From positions 372,001 to 436,000 of the forward strand of contig NOKP01000017.1 in NCBI GenBank assembly GCA_002682825.1: a stretch of 64,000 bases of DNA, given 5' to 3'. The notes under the pieces were generated by a model. It had not been told where the DNA came from. It ran no database searches and was given only the letters and a program-made list of their open reading frames with translations. Both the position numbers and the translations under genes were made by a program. This document shows positions 33,328 through 44,354 of the stretch, piece after piece. Each line of letters begins with the position of its first letter. Within the stretch, counting starts at the first letter, position 1. Source of the DNA: Neonectria sp. B-13 (lineage: Eukaryota > Ascomycota > Sordariomycetes > Hypocreales > Nectriaceae).

Positions 33328-34125
33328 CTAAAATTGCACGCCCACTGCTGCGACCAAATTTCTTACAGCACCAAAGAACTCGACAAGCCCCATGGTCCAC
33401 CAGGACCTCTTCTTCCAACCTTCCTTGATTGGTAGTCTCTCATCCTCGAAGATGGCCTTGACGTAACTGATGGGAATCGTCTTCCCATCCCCAAAGCAAC
33501 CCATCATCAATGCAATTTGGCCGCAATTCACTTGATGCTCCGCTGGGCCATAGACCAATTCTGGATTGTCCACGAGCTGCTGCTGGATGCGGGCTTTAAT
33601 GAACCTGCCAAGATCGTTGATAGTGAGGGACTCGCCGTCAAAAGAGTACTCCAACATCTCCTCAATCAAATCTTGTTGGGGATCGTTGTTTCCCTGCTTT
33701 TGATCAACGTCCCGACGTGACAGAGAGATGTCGTGCTCAATGGCGCCGTGGGAAGCGAGGTCCACAAGATTGAGATACTTTTTCCCATCGCTAATCTGGC
33801 TGGCATCCCAGCAGCCGAAGTAGTCGAAAAAGGAATAAGGGTTATTGATGAGAGACCAGATTCTCCGCCAGATGCCGACAGGTTTCTTCATGTATGCCTT
33901 GGCCGGGTTGTGATACTCAAAATAGGTCGGTATGGCAAAGACAGAGCCGAGGAGCGGGCTCATGCCGACGTGTCCCATGGAGGCATTGAGATCTTCCGCG
34001 TAGATTTTGCGTCCGCTCCGTTCGATATAGCCATGGTTGGCAAGAGCATTGACGACGGGGCAAGGACTCCTGCTCGCGTTTGCAGGTGCCTTTGCGTATT
34101 CTCCGACAGCTAGGAAGCCAGACAT
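33328..34125 (-). CDS. Heme-thiolate peroxidase/peroxygenase (chloroperoxidase family, PF01328)
   Basis: One exon, 265 aa, ATG at 34125 (MSGFLAVGEYAKAP). Residues about 20-33 read SPCPVVNALANHGYI, the P-C-P motif whose Cys (about 22) is the axial haem ligand. Near residue 130 ASHGAIEHDISLSRRD carries the E-H-D triad that supports peroxide cleavage and metal binding. The length fits short unspecific peroxygenases. There is no signal peptide, so it is probably intracellular. The family halogenates, peroxidises or hydroxylates lipids and aromatics; the substrate here is unknown. It is transcribed away from a fatty-acid dioxygenase gene (start 35202), and the shared 1.1-kb region contains three repeats, so joint regulation in lipid oxidation is an attractive inference. 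Confidence 0.85.
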   Translation of the reverse strand: MSGFLAVGEYAKAPANASRSPCPVVNALANHGYIERSGRKIYAEDLNASMGHVGMSPLLGSVFAIPTYFEYHNPAKAYMKKPVGIWRRIWSLINNPYSFFDYFGCWDASQISDGKKYLNLVDLASHGAIEHDISLSRRDVDQKQGNNDPQQDLIEEMLEYSFDGESLTINDLGRFIKARIQQQLVDNPELVYGPAEHQVNCGQIALMMGCFGDGKTIPISYVKAIFEDERLPIKEGWKKRSWWTMGLVEFFGAVRNLVAAVGVQF

Positions 34126-34378
34126 TGTAACAAACGGGCGAACAAGGACTTGGTGAGGTGAGAACCGAAAAGCCCAAGGTTGGAAAAGAAGATTCCCCTG
34201 CTGAGAACTGCTTGAATTGACTCGACCACTCAAGGGTTGAAGGACAAACACTACCTTGAGATGGGAATAGCGATGATGGTGATGATCAGAGGTGTTATGG
34301 TATGAAGAAGGATTTACGAGGTAGACCCCTCCATCCGACCCCTCCATCCGACTACTGTGGTAAGACCCTGCGTATTGG

Positions 34379-34920
34379 CTGAATAAGTAATGTGAAGCTA
34401 TTAACAACCGGGATGACTGTCACACTGTATGCATATTCAGCTTCAAACTTTGTCTTAGAATGGTCTGAGCATTTCTGTTTTCATCTCTACAGGGTGGCAT
34501 TCCAGACCTTTAAGGATAAGTTATCCAAGGGTTCAGCCAGCTGTAGCGGTCCGTATAACAAGCTGAGTGGATGAATTTGAAAGTGGCTGAATAAGGAATG
34601 TGATATTAACGCACAGGATGACCGCGACACTGCATGCATATTCAGCTTCAAATCTTGTCTTAGAATGGTCTGGGCATTCCAGACCTTTTGGGATATCCAA
34701 GGGTTTATCGACGAGCCTAAGTGAATGAATTCGGGAGCAGCTGATCAGGCAATGTCAAAATGTCGAATTAGCGACGACTGAGATGACAGCCACACGGCAT
34801 GCAAACATCATCAGCTCAAACTTTCAATGAGCATTGGACCAACAACGTGCTAAACACATGCGTCTTGGCGTTCCAGACCTCGCGGGATGGCAATCATGTC
34901 TGAGAATGGACGCTGATAGG
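34379..34920 (+). repeat. Three diverged direct repeats in the peroxidase/dioxygenase divergent promoter
   Basis: Units begin CTGAATAAG or CTGATCAGG at 34379, 34587 and 34741 (about 208, 154 and 180 bp). Each has GGATGAC or GAGATGAC, a CAC-GCATGCA-like block, CAGCTTCAAA or CAGCTCAAA, and GCGTTCCAGACC or GCATTCCAGACC. Units 1 and 2 also share GTCTTAGAATGGTCTG and TATCCAAGGGTT. Just upstream, CCCCTCCATCCGA is directly duplicated (34326-34350). There is no coding potential. Confidence 0.75.
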
Positions 34921-35201
34921 GCAGAGCAGGCAAGCTAAGGGTCAGCTTTATCATCGTTCCGAACGGCTGCACTTTCTACCGTTGCTCAATTACCGTGACT
35001 TGGGGTGCAATAAAAGGCGCCGCGCTACACCATCTCATACGAGAACTGATGAAATCAAGCTGTCACTTCACCGTGCTTCACATATTCTCAGTTCACTCAT
35101 CAGGCAACAACACTGAGTGTTACGCTTCGCCTTTGTATCTAAGTTGCTGGTGCTCTCACCATCCCTCATCAATATTGGAGATCAGCTGAGACCCTACCAT
35201 C

Positions 35202-38200
35202 ATGAATGGTCATACAGCAGAGGAGCCCATGAGCAAGCAAGATGATCTGATGCAACTCACCTTGCAGCTCAGAAACAAGAAAGAAAATGACGAGAAATAC
35301 GCAAAGTTCCACGGGGACAACCTCATCGGGGTAAGTGAGAGGCACTTTTTTCTTTGATTTCTACTACTAACGCCCACACAGAATTTAATTGTTCCCACGG
35401 TTGGCTTGTGGGAAGATGTGAAGGCCGTCCTTCAGCCCAGCAATTGGCCAGCGCTGAAGCGGACCGCCGATGGATACATCAAGGGCACTGGAATTGACGT
35501 AAGCTGTCTTGATGGTGCTCGACAGACTGTTTGCTGACACTGAGTGTAGGGACAAAGTCTTGCAACAATTGCAGGCAGTCTTTCCGATAACAGCGTCCAA
35601 CGGCAAAAGCTCATCGATGGTCAAGTGAGGGACAAATATGACAAGATGCTGCACCGTAAGTTTGAGTGTCTAATCAACAGCCATTGGAGCTAATCTGACT
35701 TTGAGCAGCACCGTTGACGTACCTCGGCGATGCCTTCCAGTACCGAACTGCGGACGGCAAGTTCAACAGCGCCATCAATCCGCATCTTGGTCAAGCAGGT
35801 GCTCCATACGCCAAAACAGTGCCGTCAAAAACAGCTTCGCTCGGCGCTCTACCTGACCCTTCCGACCTCTTTGACAAGTTGATGGCAAGAGAGGAAGGTG
35901 GTCGGGAGAGCCAGTCGGGACTTTCTGCCATGCTCATCTATCATGCAACCATCATCATCCACGATATTTTCAGAACGAATGACAACGACAAGAATATTTC
36001 CGACAGCTCGTCCTACCTCGACTTGTCTCCTCTCTATGGATACACCACAGAGATGCAGCACAAGGTTCGAGACGATAAGTACAAGCTCGGTCTTTTAAAG
36101 CCAGACACATTTGCAGAAGACCGATTATTAAGGCAGCCACCCGGCGTCTGCATCATGCTGGTCATGTATAACCGATATCATAACTATGCCGCAAGACAGC
36201 TCCTTCGGATTAATGAGAACGGCCGTTTCCAAGTTCCAGCAATGTACGAAGAGACGAAGCTGGTCTCTTTGATCAAGGAACATCTCCCTGATCGCAATAT
36301 GTACGGCCAAAAGGAGGATCTTGATGCCAATGTCCACAAGCTGTGCGCTGAGTATGAGAAGGTATGGAGAGATGCTCAAGCAGCAAGACCTCGAGAAGCA
36401 CCGGAAGCCCCTCCCGGGCAGCCACAAGAAACCCCTGCAGAGAAAGCAGAGCGAGAGGCCGCAGATAAACTGGGACAACAGTCTCTTGATATCATTGAGT
36501 TGACAAAAGCTATCGAACTTCTCCTCGAAGAAAAGAAGCTGAAGCTCAAGAACGAATGTCCCCAGAAACTTGAAGATTTCGAAACCAAGTGCAAGGATTT
36601 CGAGGCTGCCTGGGACGCCGCTTGGAACAAGCAAGACGATGACCTCTTCAACACCGCTCGCCTCATCACTTGCGGCATGTACATCCAGATCTCCGTCCAT
36701 GACTATTTGCGAGCATTGATGGGCTTCCACCAGTTCAACACCAACTTCACTCTTGATCCTCGCGCCGACTTTGACCAGAAGAAGACGAGTCGCGGCATCG
36801 GCAACCAGGTCACTGTCGAATTCAATCTGCTGTACCGCTTCCACTGTGCCATTTCTCTCAAGGACGAGGCGTACACCGAGGAGTTCATGGAGAAAGTGTT
36901 GGGGTTCAAGGACCCAAGCAATACACCGCTCCCAGTTTTCCTCCAGGCGATGGCGGCAATTAAGCAAAAGGCCGAAGAAGACAAGAAGAAGGGCAAAAGG
37001 GAGCGTGAGCCATGGGAAGTGACGTTTGGTATCCCAGATCCACCCAAGCCAGCACCTGCGCATGGTGAGGGTAGCAGCGCAACAACCAGCAATGGAGTTG
37101 CTGTCAAGAGGCCGCTCGTGGACTCAGATGCTCACAACGAAACATGCGAGAATGGTTCGGACAGCGGAATATCCATGGATGGTGTTGTTGACACGGAAAC
37201 ACCAAAGAAGAATGGTGCTGCTCAAGAGAAAGCCAAGAAGTCTAAGCATTTCACGCGAAACTCCATCACAAATCTTTTCGACGACCGCCAGATGCTGGAT
37301 GCACTCACCTCCGCGATGGACGATCCTATCTCCAACTTTGGCCCTCGCAATGTCCCCAAGTGTCTCAAGGCAGTGGAGATCATGGGTATCCTGCAAGCGC
37401 GTCGTTGGGAAACCGGTACGTTGAACGACTTCAGAGATTTCTTCGACTTGCCAAGACATGCGACGTTCGAAAGCGTGACAAAGAACGTGGAGATCCAGAA
37501 CGCTCTCCGAGATCTCTATGAGCATCCTGACAAGATTGAGTTGTATCCTGGCATCTTCTGCGAATCAGACGAATACATGGGATTGGACCCTGGCCCGAGC
37601 GAGGCAAGCTCTGCGCTTTGGTCTGCCATCTTCTCGGATGCCATCACCCTCGTCCGATCGGATCGTTTCTACACCGTTGACTGGAACACAAATTCCCTGA
37701 CCTCATGGGGAATGAAGGAAGTCACACCAAACGATAAGATTTGCAAGAGCTCAGTCTTCCACCGCTTGATTCAACGTGCCTTCCCGGGATGGTTCCCATC
37801 CGACACCATCCGATTCTTCCACCCGTTTTACACGGCGAAGCAAAACGCGATTTACGCAGAGGCTCAAGGCTACGGTGACCAATTCAAGGAGACAGCAGAG
37901 GAGCAATCAGACAAGCCAAAGAAGCCAAAGACCGACATCGTTGTGGCCCAAGTGCAGAAGCCCCAGAAGCCGTGGTATCTTGACAAATTCGACGACATCT
38001 CCATCGTCTTGCAGGGAGAACAGAGCAAGAACTTCACGAACCCTGCATATTGCTATGAGGCGAACTTGCCACCGGTGGTGGGAGCCGTTTTGGACCCAGA
38101 CCAGAAGCCGCCTACAATCTCACCCAAGATCCTAGAAGATTACGTGGAGGATGTTGAGGTGGATTTGAAGAAGTATCTTGACGAGTTGATGAGGTATATG

Positions 38201-39876
38201 GTCAAGAGAGAGTCGATTTCCATGACAAATTCGACATTCCAGATTGATGCCACTAGAGAGTAAGTTTCGCAACCCTTGCTTCGACTGCAGTCTCAGAGCC
38301 CGACTGACCTTTCGACAGTTTTGCCATTCCCGTAGTCACGCGATATGTCGCTGACTTCCTTGGCTTCGGGAACAAGCTGCGCAAAGTTGCCACCGAAGTT
38401 AAGGACACGTACAGCGAGAACGAGATCTATCAGCACATCACGAACTGCCAGGTTTTCCTGACGTACAACGCGGACGAAACAAAGTGGATGCAGCGTCGCC
38501 TGGCTTTCAAAACTTCCATGAAAAAGTTGATCGACTTGACCCAGAAAGGAACCATCTGGGAGGCCAACCAATGGGACATCACAAGGGCCTTGTTCGGCAA
38601 GAAGCAGAACAATTCTATGCATGAACTTGGAGTCTTCGTCGCGAAGCAGGTCTTGGACTATGAGAAGGACCAACGCAAGGCCGCTGCTATCCTCCTCCTC
38701 ATTTGTCTCGACTTTGCCTACAACGCGGTCGTTTCAGTAAGTGATCCAAGGGTTTGCTCGGCTTGCAGACGCTAATTGTCACCAGTTTACGGCTACATTG
38801 GACGGCTACATGGAGGAGCTTTACAAGGCCGCTGATTCTCCACCACTTACCATTCAATCAAAGCCAAAGTGGATCGAGGTTCAAACATCTGCCTTCAGCA
38901 CTTCGTGCAATGCCGATAAAGAGCTTGAACAGATGATCCAAGTGATGGCCCAAGCAACGGTTCGACTGCCAATCGTACGCAAGGCCATCGTGGCGGACAA
39001 GTATGCATTTGGATGGACAACGGAAGGAGAGAAGGTCGAGGTAAAGAAGGGAGAGACGGTCATTCTCGACCTTGTAAGCGCATCCCAATGACAGCCCCTC
39101 TTAAACTCTGGACTGACAAGAATTCACAGTCAAAGGCCATTGCCGAAGCAGAGGTCAACAGCGATGAGGCAGAGGTCCAATTCTTGACCTCCCAGCTCAG
39201 CATTGCCGACAAGTATGGTGTCTTCTCGCCAAGACGCTTCGCCACGCTCTCGTTGACCTCGATGATCAAGTTCATGGCTCAGATGAAGAATCTCCGTCGC
39301 GGCCACGATGCACAGGGAAGACTCAAGAAGATTCTTCTCGATTCAACCCTCGAGGGTTACGCCAACTACATGGCGCCCATGCGGGTGGACTGGATCAGGG
39401 AGCAAGTGAAGCGTCTGAAGGACAAAGAGGCTGAGAAGATCTTCACCGATGACATCCTGAGACCTGAAGCCGATACGTACCTTACGCCAACCTGGGATGA
39501 ATTCGTGCCCTTCCCCATGACGTGGAAGATTCGCTTCGATGGGTTTGGCGAATCAAATTACGAGGTGGACAACCATCCATATGGTAGAGTCAAAACTACT
39601 CCGACTCTTCCGGATTTCTGCCCGCCGTGGTATCAGCCGCAAGGCCCCAGCACTGTCGGAGGGACATTTGCTCCTGTTGTTTGCGCTTGCGCTGATGCGG
39701 AAGTTGAAGCCGAGGACAAGGCTGCTCAACTTCCAAACGGTGAGGCTGGCAAGGAGAAGGAAAAGAAACACGAGCATTACTGCCCTTGCCTTGGCCACTC
39801 GAAGAAGAAGCTGGAGCATAAGACTGCCCAACTATCGACTGGGTGTGGCTTAAGTGATAACCATGTGCACAAGTAA
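35202..39876 (+). CDS. Ppo-type linoleate dioxygenase (heme peroxidase domain plus degenerate P450 domain)
   Basis: Seven exons with consistent phases: 35202-35330, 35382-35498, 35550-35655, 35709-38259, 38319-38736, 38786-39073, 39130-39876; 1451 aa, longer than the roughly 1050-1120 aa usual for the family. N-terminal peroxidase domain: ATIIIHDIFRTN with distal His about 202, SSSYLDLSPLYGYT, then LLYRFHCAIS with the catalytic Tyr about 492 and proximal His about 495. An extra Pro/Glu/Lys-rich segment of about 118 residues lies between them, and a second low-complexity insert follows (about 575-640). The C-terminal half has the P450-like block ENEIYQHITNCQVFLTYNAD. At the place of the haem-thiolate Cys (normally G-P-H-x-C) it reads YGVFSPRRFATLS, with Phe near 1235, so P450 isomerase activity is unlikely. 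PpoC-type enzymes that also lack this Cys release 10-hydroperoxides. The tail is Cys/Lys-rich (CACAD, CPCLGHSKKK). Confidence 0.88.
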
Positions 39877-40006
39877 TAGTCCTGCGATCCTTTTTTCCTT
39901 GCTGTTTTATTTATAATATAAATTGCATTATTCAAGACCCCTTTTTTTGTTTTAAAATTCACTGCCCAACAGCCATGCGTAAAAGAATGCTTCTTAGAGT
40001 TCCTAC

Positions 40007-41017
40007 TCAGTAATGTACAATGGAAGTGCGCTGCATTTCCATAGTGTTAACGATTCGTTGAACATGATCCGTGACGACTATATTGTCAAATATGGGGTTC
40101 CTCGCAGCCCAGTGCAGAGGTAAGCATCCAGAACTGTCGGGTTCGGATACCATGTCTGCAATGTCAACATGGCTTCCTTGTTGATCAAAGAGGACTTTGA
40201 TCCCATCGGCATTAGCATAAAAGCTATCGGCAAAAACGGCCGTAACATCCTGGACTTGGTCTTCTGGATTAGGGAATATGTCGACGCTCTGCTTTGGAGT
40301 CGTCTTCGCGCAGACATCGGCTCCTCCCTCGATGAGTCTTCGATCAACTCGGGAGAAGCCAGGCCCACGGCCAGGGTGAGCACAGTCTCGAGGGGCTGGT
40401 CCGAGACGGGTGGCAAGCATTTGCACCTCTGTCAAGGAGCAGATGCATTACCTCATCGCTTCGATCGAGGTGTTTGCGCTTCCAAGGACTTTGCTGAACC
40501 CTTCCGTCTCCACACAGAGATGCGGCTGAAGCGAGTGCAGTGCAATCATAACCGTCTCTAGCGTGAATGTCGGCGTATGATGGTTGGGCGTCGAGGAGGA
40601 ATCGCACAACGTTGGGGCGGCCAGACGCGGATGCCACATTCAGCAGCAAGAAGCCCCGGTCCTGGGGAGATTGTCCCTGCGTCAAACAGGAGCGGTAATG
40701 CTCCAGGAGAAGCCGGAGGGCGTCGACACTCCCGCTGCTGGCAGCAGCCCAAAACACGTCTCTGTACTCTGGAGGCCCGTCCAAGGGACTCAGAGCAAAA
40801 CGATACTTGTCCAGATACTGACGAAGGAGAGCAAAATCATTCTGGTGAATAATTACTCTCAAGAGCGGCCGGTATTCTTTTTCGTAGAGAACGGTGCTAT
40901 CACCTTGAACGACATTTATGGGGTTCTGGACCTCTTCCTCCTCGCCTAAATCTGGGCGCTCTCATGAAAATTGCGGTATGGAGATTGTGCTGCAGGCGGC
41001 GGAGGTTCTGAATCCAT
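40007..41017 (-). pseudogene. Frameshifted ankyrin-repeat gene
   Basis: Homologous coding sequence continues through three frame changes. It starts MDSEPPPPAAQSPYRNFHES (ATG 41017). It shifts near 40950 into PDLGEEEEVQ and on to ankyrin-like repeats (FWAAASSGSVDALRLLLEHY, LLNVASASGRPNVVRFLLDA, VMHLLLDRGANA). Near 40430 it shifts to LPPVSDQPLETVLTLAVGLA, and near 40345 it shifts again to RRLIEGGADVCAKTTPKQSV, ending SGCLPLHWAAR. Each shift is only one base, so either the gene is decaying or the assembly has indels. Ankyrin repeats mediate protein-protein contacts; no other domain is visible. Nothing else is seen between 39877 and 40006 apart from the dioxygenase 3' end. Confidence 0.65.
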
Positions 41018-41366
41018 TATGGCTTACAGGAGGTGTAGGTAAGGTAGGAAAGGGTGAGCCTGGCCTTTTGGCAATCATGCACTGGTTCTCGAGTGTTATA
41101 TCTGTAGAGAGTGGAACCTGCCGGCGGACACGCACGGCTAACTCGGACGATGAACAAACCCCTGACCTATGGAACGACTAATTAATTAGTTAATTACAAG
41201 GAGGCTGATGAAGGTGGAGGCGGATTGACGATTAACGAAACCGGCGTGACACACATAATGAGTCAATAACTTATCCATTACCCTGTAAATGACTCTTTAA
41301 ATACATATATCACCCGTTACGACGAATCTGCATGCCACTAACGATACGTTGATGCCTCGCCCGCCC
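41018..41366. other. Intergenic, no gene seen
   Basis: Contains a short TAATTAATTAGTTAATTA palindromic AT run near 41180. Nothing else recognised. Confidence 0.4.
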
Positions 41367-42212
41367 TCAAACCCCAGCACAGACGTAGTAATGCAGCCAG
41401 AGACCAGCGCAAGTGTCGCCGACCTCCGGATTCCATGAGTAAAAGTCGGCCTCAGTGATGCCATATGTTTGCGTAATGGACCAACACGTGTCGCTGTCCT
41501 CGACGTAGTGCCACGCCGTGCATCCATTGACGATTCCGGGCTCCGTCGGGCTGGGAGTGACGCCGCTGCTCCAAATATTGGTCGCTGAAGTAGCCGTGGT
41601 CGACGTTGGAGCAGCCATGGTCGACGCCATAGTGGTATTGTTAGTAGTCGAAACCCAGTCCCAGCCATCCAGTGGATCAATGCAGTACGAATCACCCGTC
41701 ACCAAGTCTGCGTCGCATGTCGTCTTGTTTAGCGAGGGGTTGGCCGCGGTGAAGAGGTTGATGGCAATCTGGTACGCAATGCAGGTTTTCACGCAAGTGA
41801 GGCTGCCGTCGTTATTGTACCACTCGCCGCAGTCCAAAGTAGTGCCATTGACCACCGTCATACCAGAGGGCGGATCGACGACTTGAGATCCCGCGGTGGT
41901 AGTGTTCAGAGAACATCTACCAAGGTTAATATGGGGAATTCAAACATCTATGGAGACGTCTTACCATTGCAGTTCCCTCCAGTCGTAGGATCAGTAAAGC
42001 AGGATTGGTTCCAGTTACTCTAGAACAAGTCAACAAGTCCTATATAGGACAGCCCCCCAGACGCAGTCGTTATATCGAGGTGGGCAAAGTTTGACGTCGA
42101 CGGGCGTCTGCGTAACGACAATTGTGTAATAATTCGTCTGGAATGGGAAAATGCTCGGCGACCTTGCCTGAGCAGTGTTTTTACTTAAGTGGCATGACTT
42201 AAGCGACAACAA
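41367..42212 (-). CDS. LysM-domain protein, 5' end uncertain
   Basis: The last exon (to about 41930) encodes a Cys-rich part (CGEWYNNDGSLTCVKTC, AYQIAINLFTAANPSLN, CDADLVTGDSYCIDP), a Ser/Thr-rich linker and a clear C-terminal LysM domain (CTAWHYVEDSDTCWSITQ ... SWNPEVGDTCAGLW, ending YVCAGV). An upstream exon with SNWNQSCFTDPTTGGNCN is joined by an intron ending near 41930. A further piece, VDVKLCPPRYNDC, lies near 42100, but the splice to it is unclear and I find no signal peptide, so the 5' boundary is a guess. LysM proteins bind chitin oligomers and are often secreted effectors. Its neighbour at 44355-46215 is also LysM-rich. Confidence 0.7.
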
Positions 42213-42593
42213 AGCCTGGTACTAATTCAGTCAGTACAACTGTTTTAAATGATGTACGTGACGATTATGACCTGATAGATAGTTGATGACTGCTTCAATG
42301 GGCAAATGGAAGAACGAGAATAAAGGATGTTAAACTCGCTGAAATGAAAAGCGTCCAGTATACTATCCAAGCGTAGCATTGATTGATGTCAAAACGACTC
42401 CCCTCTGAAATATTCTCTATTCTTAGACTCTCTTGGTGACGCATAGGTCTTTCTACGATGCAGCAAAGCCATATCTGACTGGTGGCGCGTCATGGTTCTT
42501 AAGACCACCACCTCGCTCATGGTGAACCGCTCTAGCATCGATATCAGCGCAGCTACCTTACATTACATTGATGAATACAATACATGCCGTATC
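42213..42593. other. Intergenic, no gene seen
   Basis: Upstream of the LysM gene and downstream of the DUF7730-like gene. It could contain missing 5' exons of the LysM gene, but I could not identify any. Confidence 0.4.
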
Positions 42594-43868
42594 TTAATAT
42601 AATGTACAATACCTCTGGGGTACCTCGTCGTCTACGTTACCAGCTAAGATCCAGTATCCATCCCCGACAGTCTCAATGCCTGGCGTCGGAGTCGGCGGCT
42701 GAGGGTAAGGGCTCGACATAATGCCTTTGCCTGGAATGATCTGGGACAAGATGAAACTGCCACTTATGTTACGCCAGACTTCGTAAGGCAGGCGTGATAT
42801 CTGATGTACCCCTAGCTTGGCCCTCAACTCTTCGTGAAGGGCTTCGTAGAACGGGGTGAAGACGCTGCGTGAAGGCGAGATGGTGAATTGGTGAAGGCCC
42901 GGTCTACTGCGGCGCACGAATGCGTCTACAGGCCTGAAGATGCCCTGGAAGTCGACGCGGCGAAATTCGCGCTCGTTCGTCTTAAGTGCCAGGTGTAGAC
43001 GAGTGAGATTGGGGAAGTTGGCAGACAGTATGGTGAGAATGCTCTCCAGAGGTTCCTCTTCAGGGATTGCGCTTGAACGTGGTCCTTGGCGTAACTTGAG
43101 TGGCCAGACGATTTCAAGAGATGTAATGTCGCACAACCGCTGGGATGGCAAAAGCTGAGGGAGGTGCGTGACGAGGGCGTAGCCTGACATGTGGATGGTG
43201 TTTGTTGTATAAAGAATATGGATACCCTCGGTATAACTACATGACTCTATTAGCTCGGGGGCAGGTTCAGGCGAGTTTCAGGTCTTTGACACTCACGCCT
43301 GGCGACAGCTTAACAGCCAACCCATAATGCCAATATGGCACTTCAGAGGATACTCGCCCGGCCAAAGCTCGCAGCGATGCTGCGCTCCCAGTCGACAGTA
43401 ATCGTCTCCAGGCTCTGGGACTCCCTTGTACCGATCTGACGAGAATCTTCGGTGATGAGGCATTACTCGATGGCATACGGAGCCCCACCATTGCCAGGAC
43501 TTGGGCACGCTGAGATCCCAATTCACCACGGGCGGAATTGAGTGTCCGACGGAATCGATACCAGCATGGCTGATGATGGGCCAAGAACCAGGGGCTAGGG
43601 CAGCCGCGGGATGGACAAAGGAGAGGTCCATGTGCACGTTGGCGTCGCCAAAGGCTAAGACAAGTATCTGATATCGCAGTTCTCTGGGAAGCTTCTCGAA
43701 GAGCGGGGAGCCGGACGTCAAGACTTCTTTCGAGGACGATGGGGTCAACGCGTACGGCCGCGTGCTAGGAAGCCAAGGGAGATCTGTGGGATTTTCCTCC
43801 GGGCGCGCCGAGTGCGTGCGTCTCCTGCCAAGTTTGCCTTCAAGCCAATTCCCGACCTTGAACTTCAT
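42594..43868 (-). CDS. DUF7730-like (F-box-associated type) protein
   Basis: Two exons, 43297-43868 and 42594-43236, joined by a 60-bp GT..AG intron that restores CRQAYTEGIHILYTTNT; 404 aa. After a basic N terminus comes SPLFEKLPRELRYQILVLAF (about 65-85), the L-P-x-E-L/I-R-x-x-I motif at the start of fungal DUF7730 and F-box-like domains. Conserved WLLSCRQAYTEG follows, then TNFPNLTRLHLAL-type leucine-rich sequence. This family is widespread in ascomycetes and mostly uncharacterised. No catalytic residues are visible. It is not obviously connected with its LysM neighbours. Confidence 0.75.
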
Positions 43869-44354
43869 GATGGGGGTGATGCTGGAGAAGCTGTGGTAGT
43901 GTGAGGTGGTATTAGTGGTAGTGGGGGACAAAAATGATGGGGAGAGATAGAGGACAACCCGCGTGATAAGTTGCAGGGTGCGGCTCGTTTAAAGGAAGTA
44001 GAAGGGGTGACGCTACAGTAGCAATTGCTCATAACACGCACTGTACAGGCTGAACTCAAGTCGCATTGATAGCTACATAGTGCAACTTTCAGAGGATAGG
44101 GGTCGGTCTTGCGGCGAGGTCCAATCAACAGATTTCGAACTATACTAGCTAGTTAATCTAAAGCAAGTCTCCACAATGTGGCTTGCTTGAACGTACAAGG
44201 GTCTTGGCCAAAACCATTCCTCAAAATACTCAACACTCACAACTACTTTAATTCGTATAGCTGGCTGTGCAATGTAACATCCAGAAAGATTCTTCCTAAA
44301 ATAACAGTTCAACTTTCTATTATGTCGGCACCGGGGGCCAACTTGTAATGGTTG
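43869..44354. other. Intergenic, no gene seen
   Basis: Promoter of the DUF7730-like gene and 3' end of the multi-LysM locus. No motif recognised. Confidence 0.4.

Noticed and set aside
36128..37063. 311-codon minus-strand frame inside the dioxygenase
   Set aside because: Antisense to a well-supported exon with peroxidase motifs; no recognisable protein.
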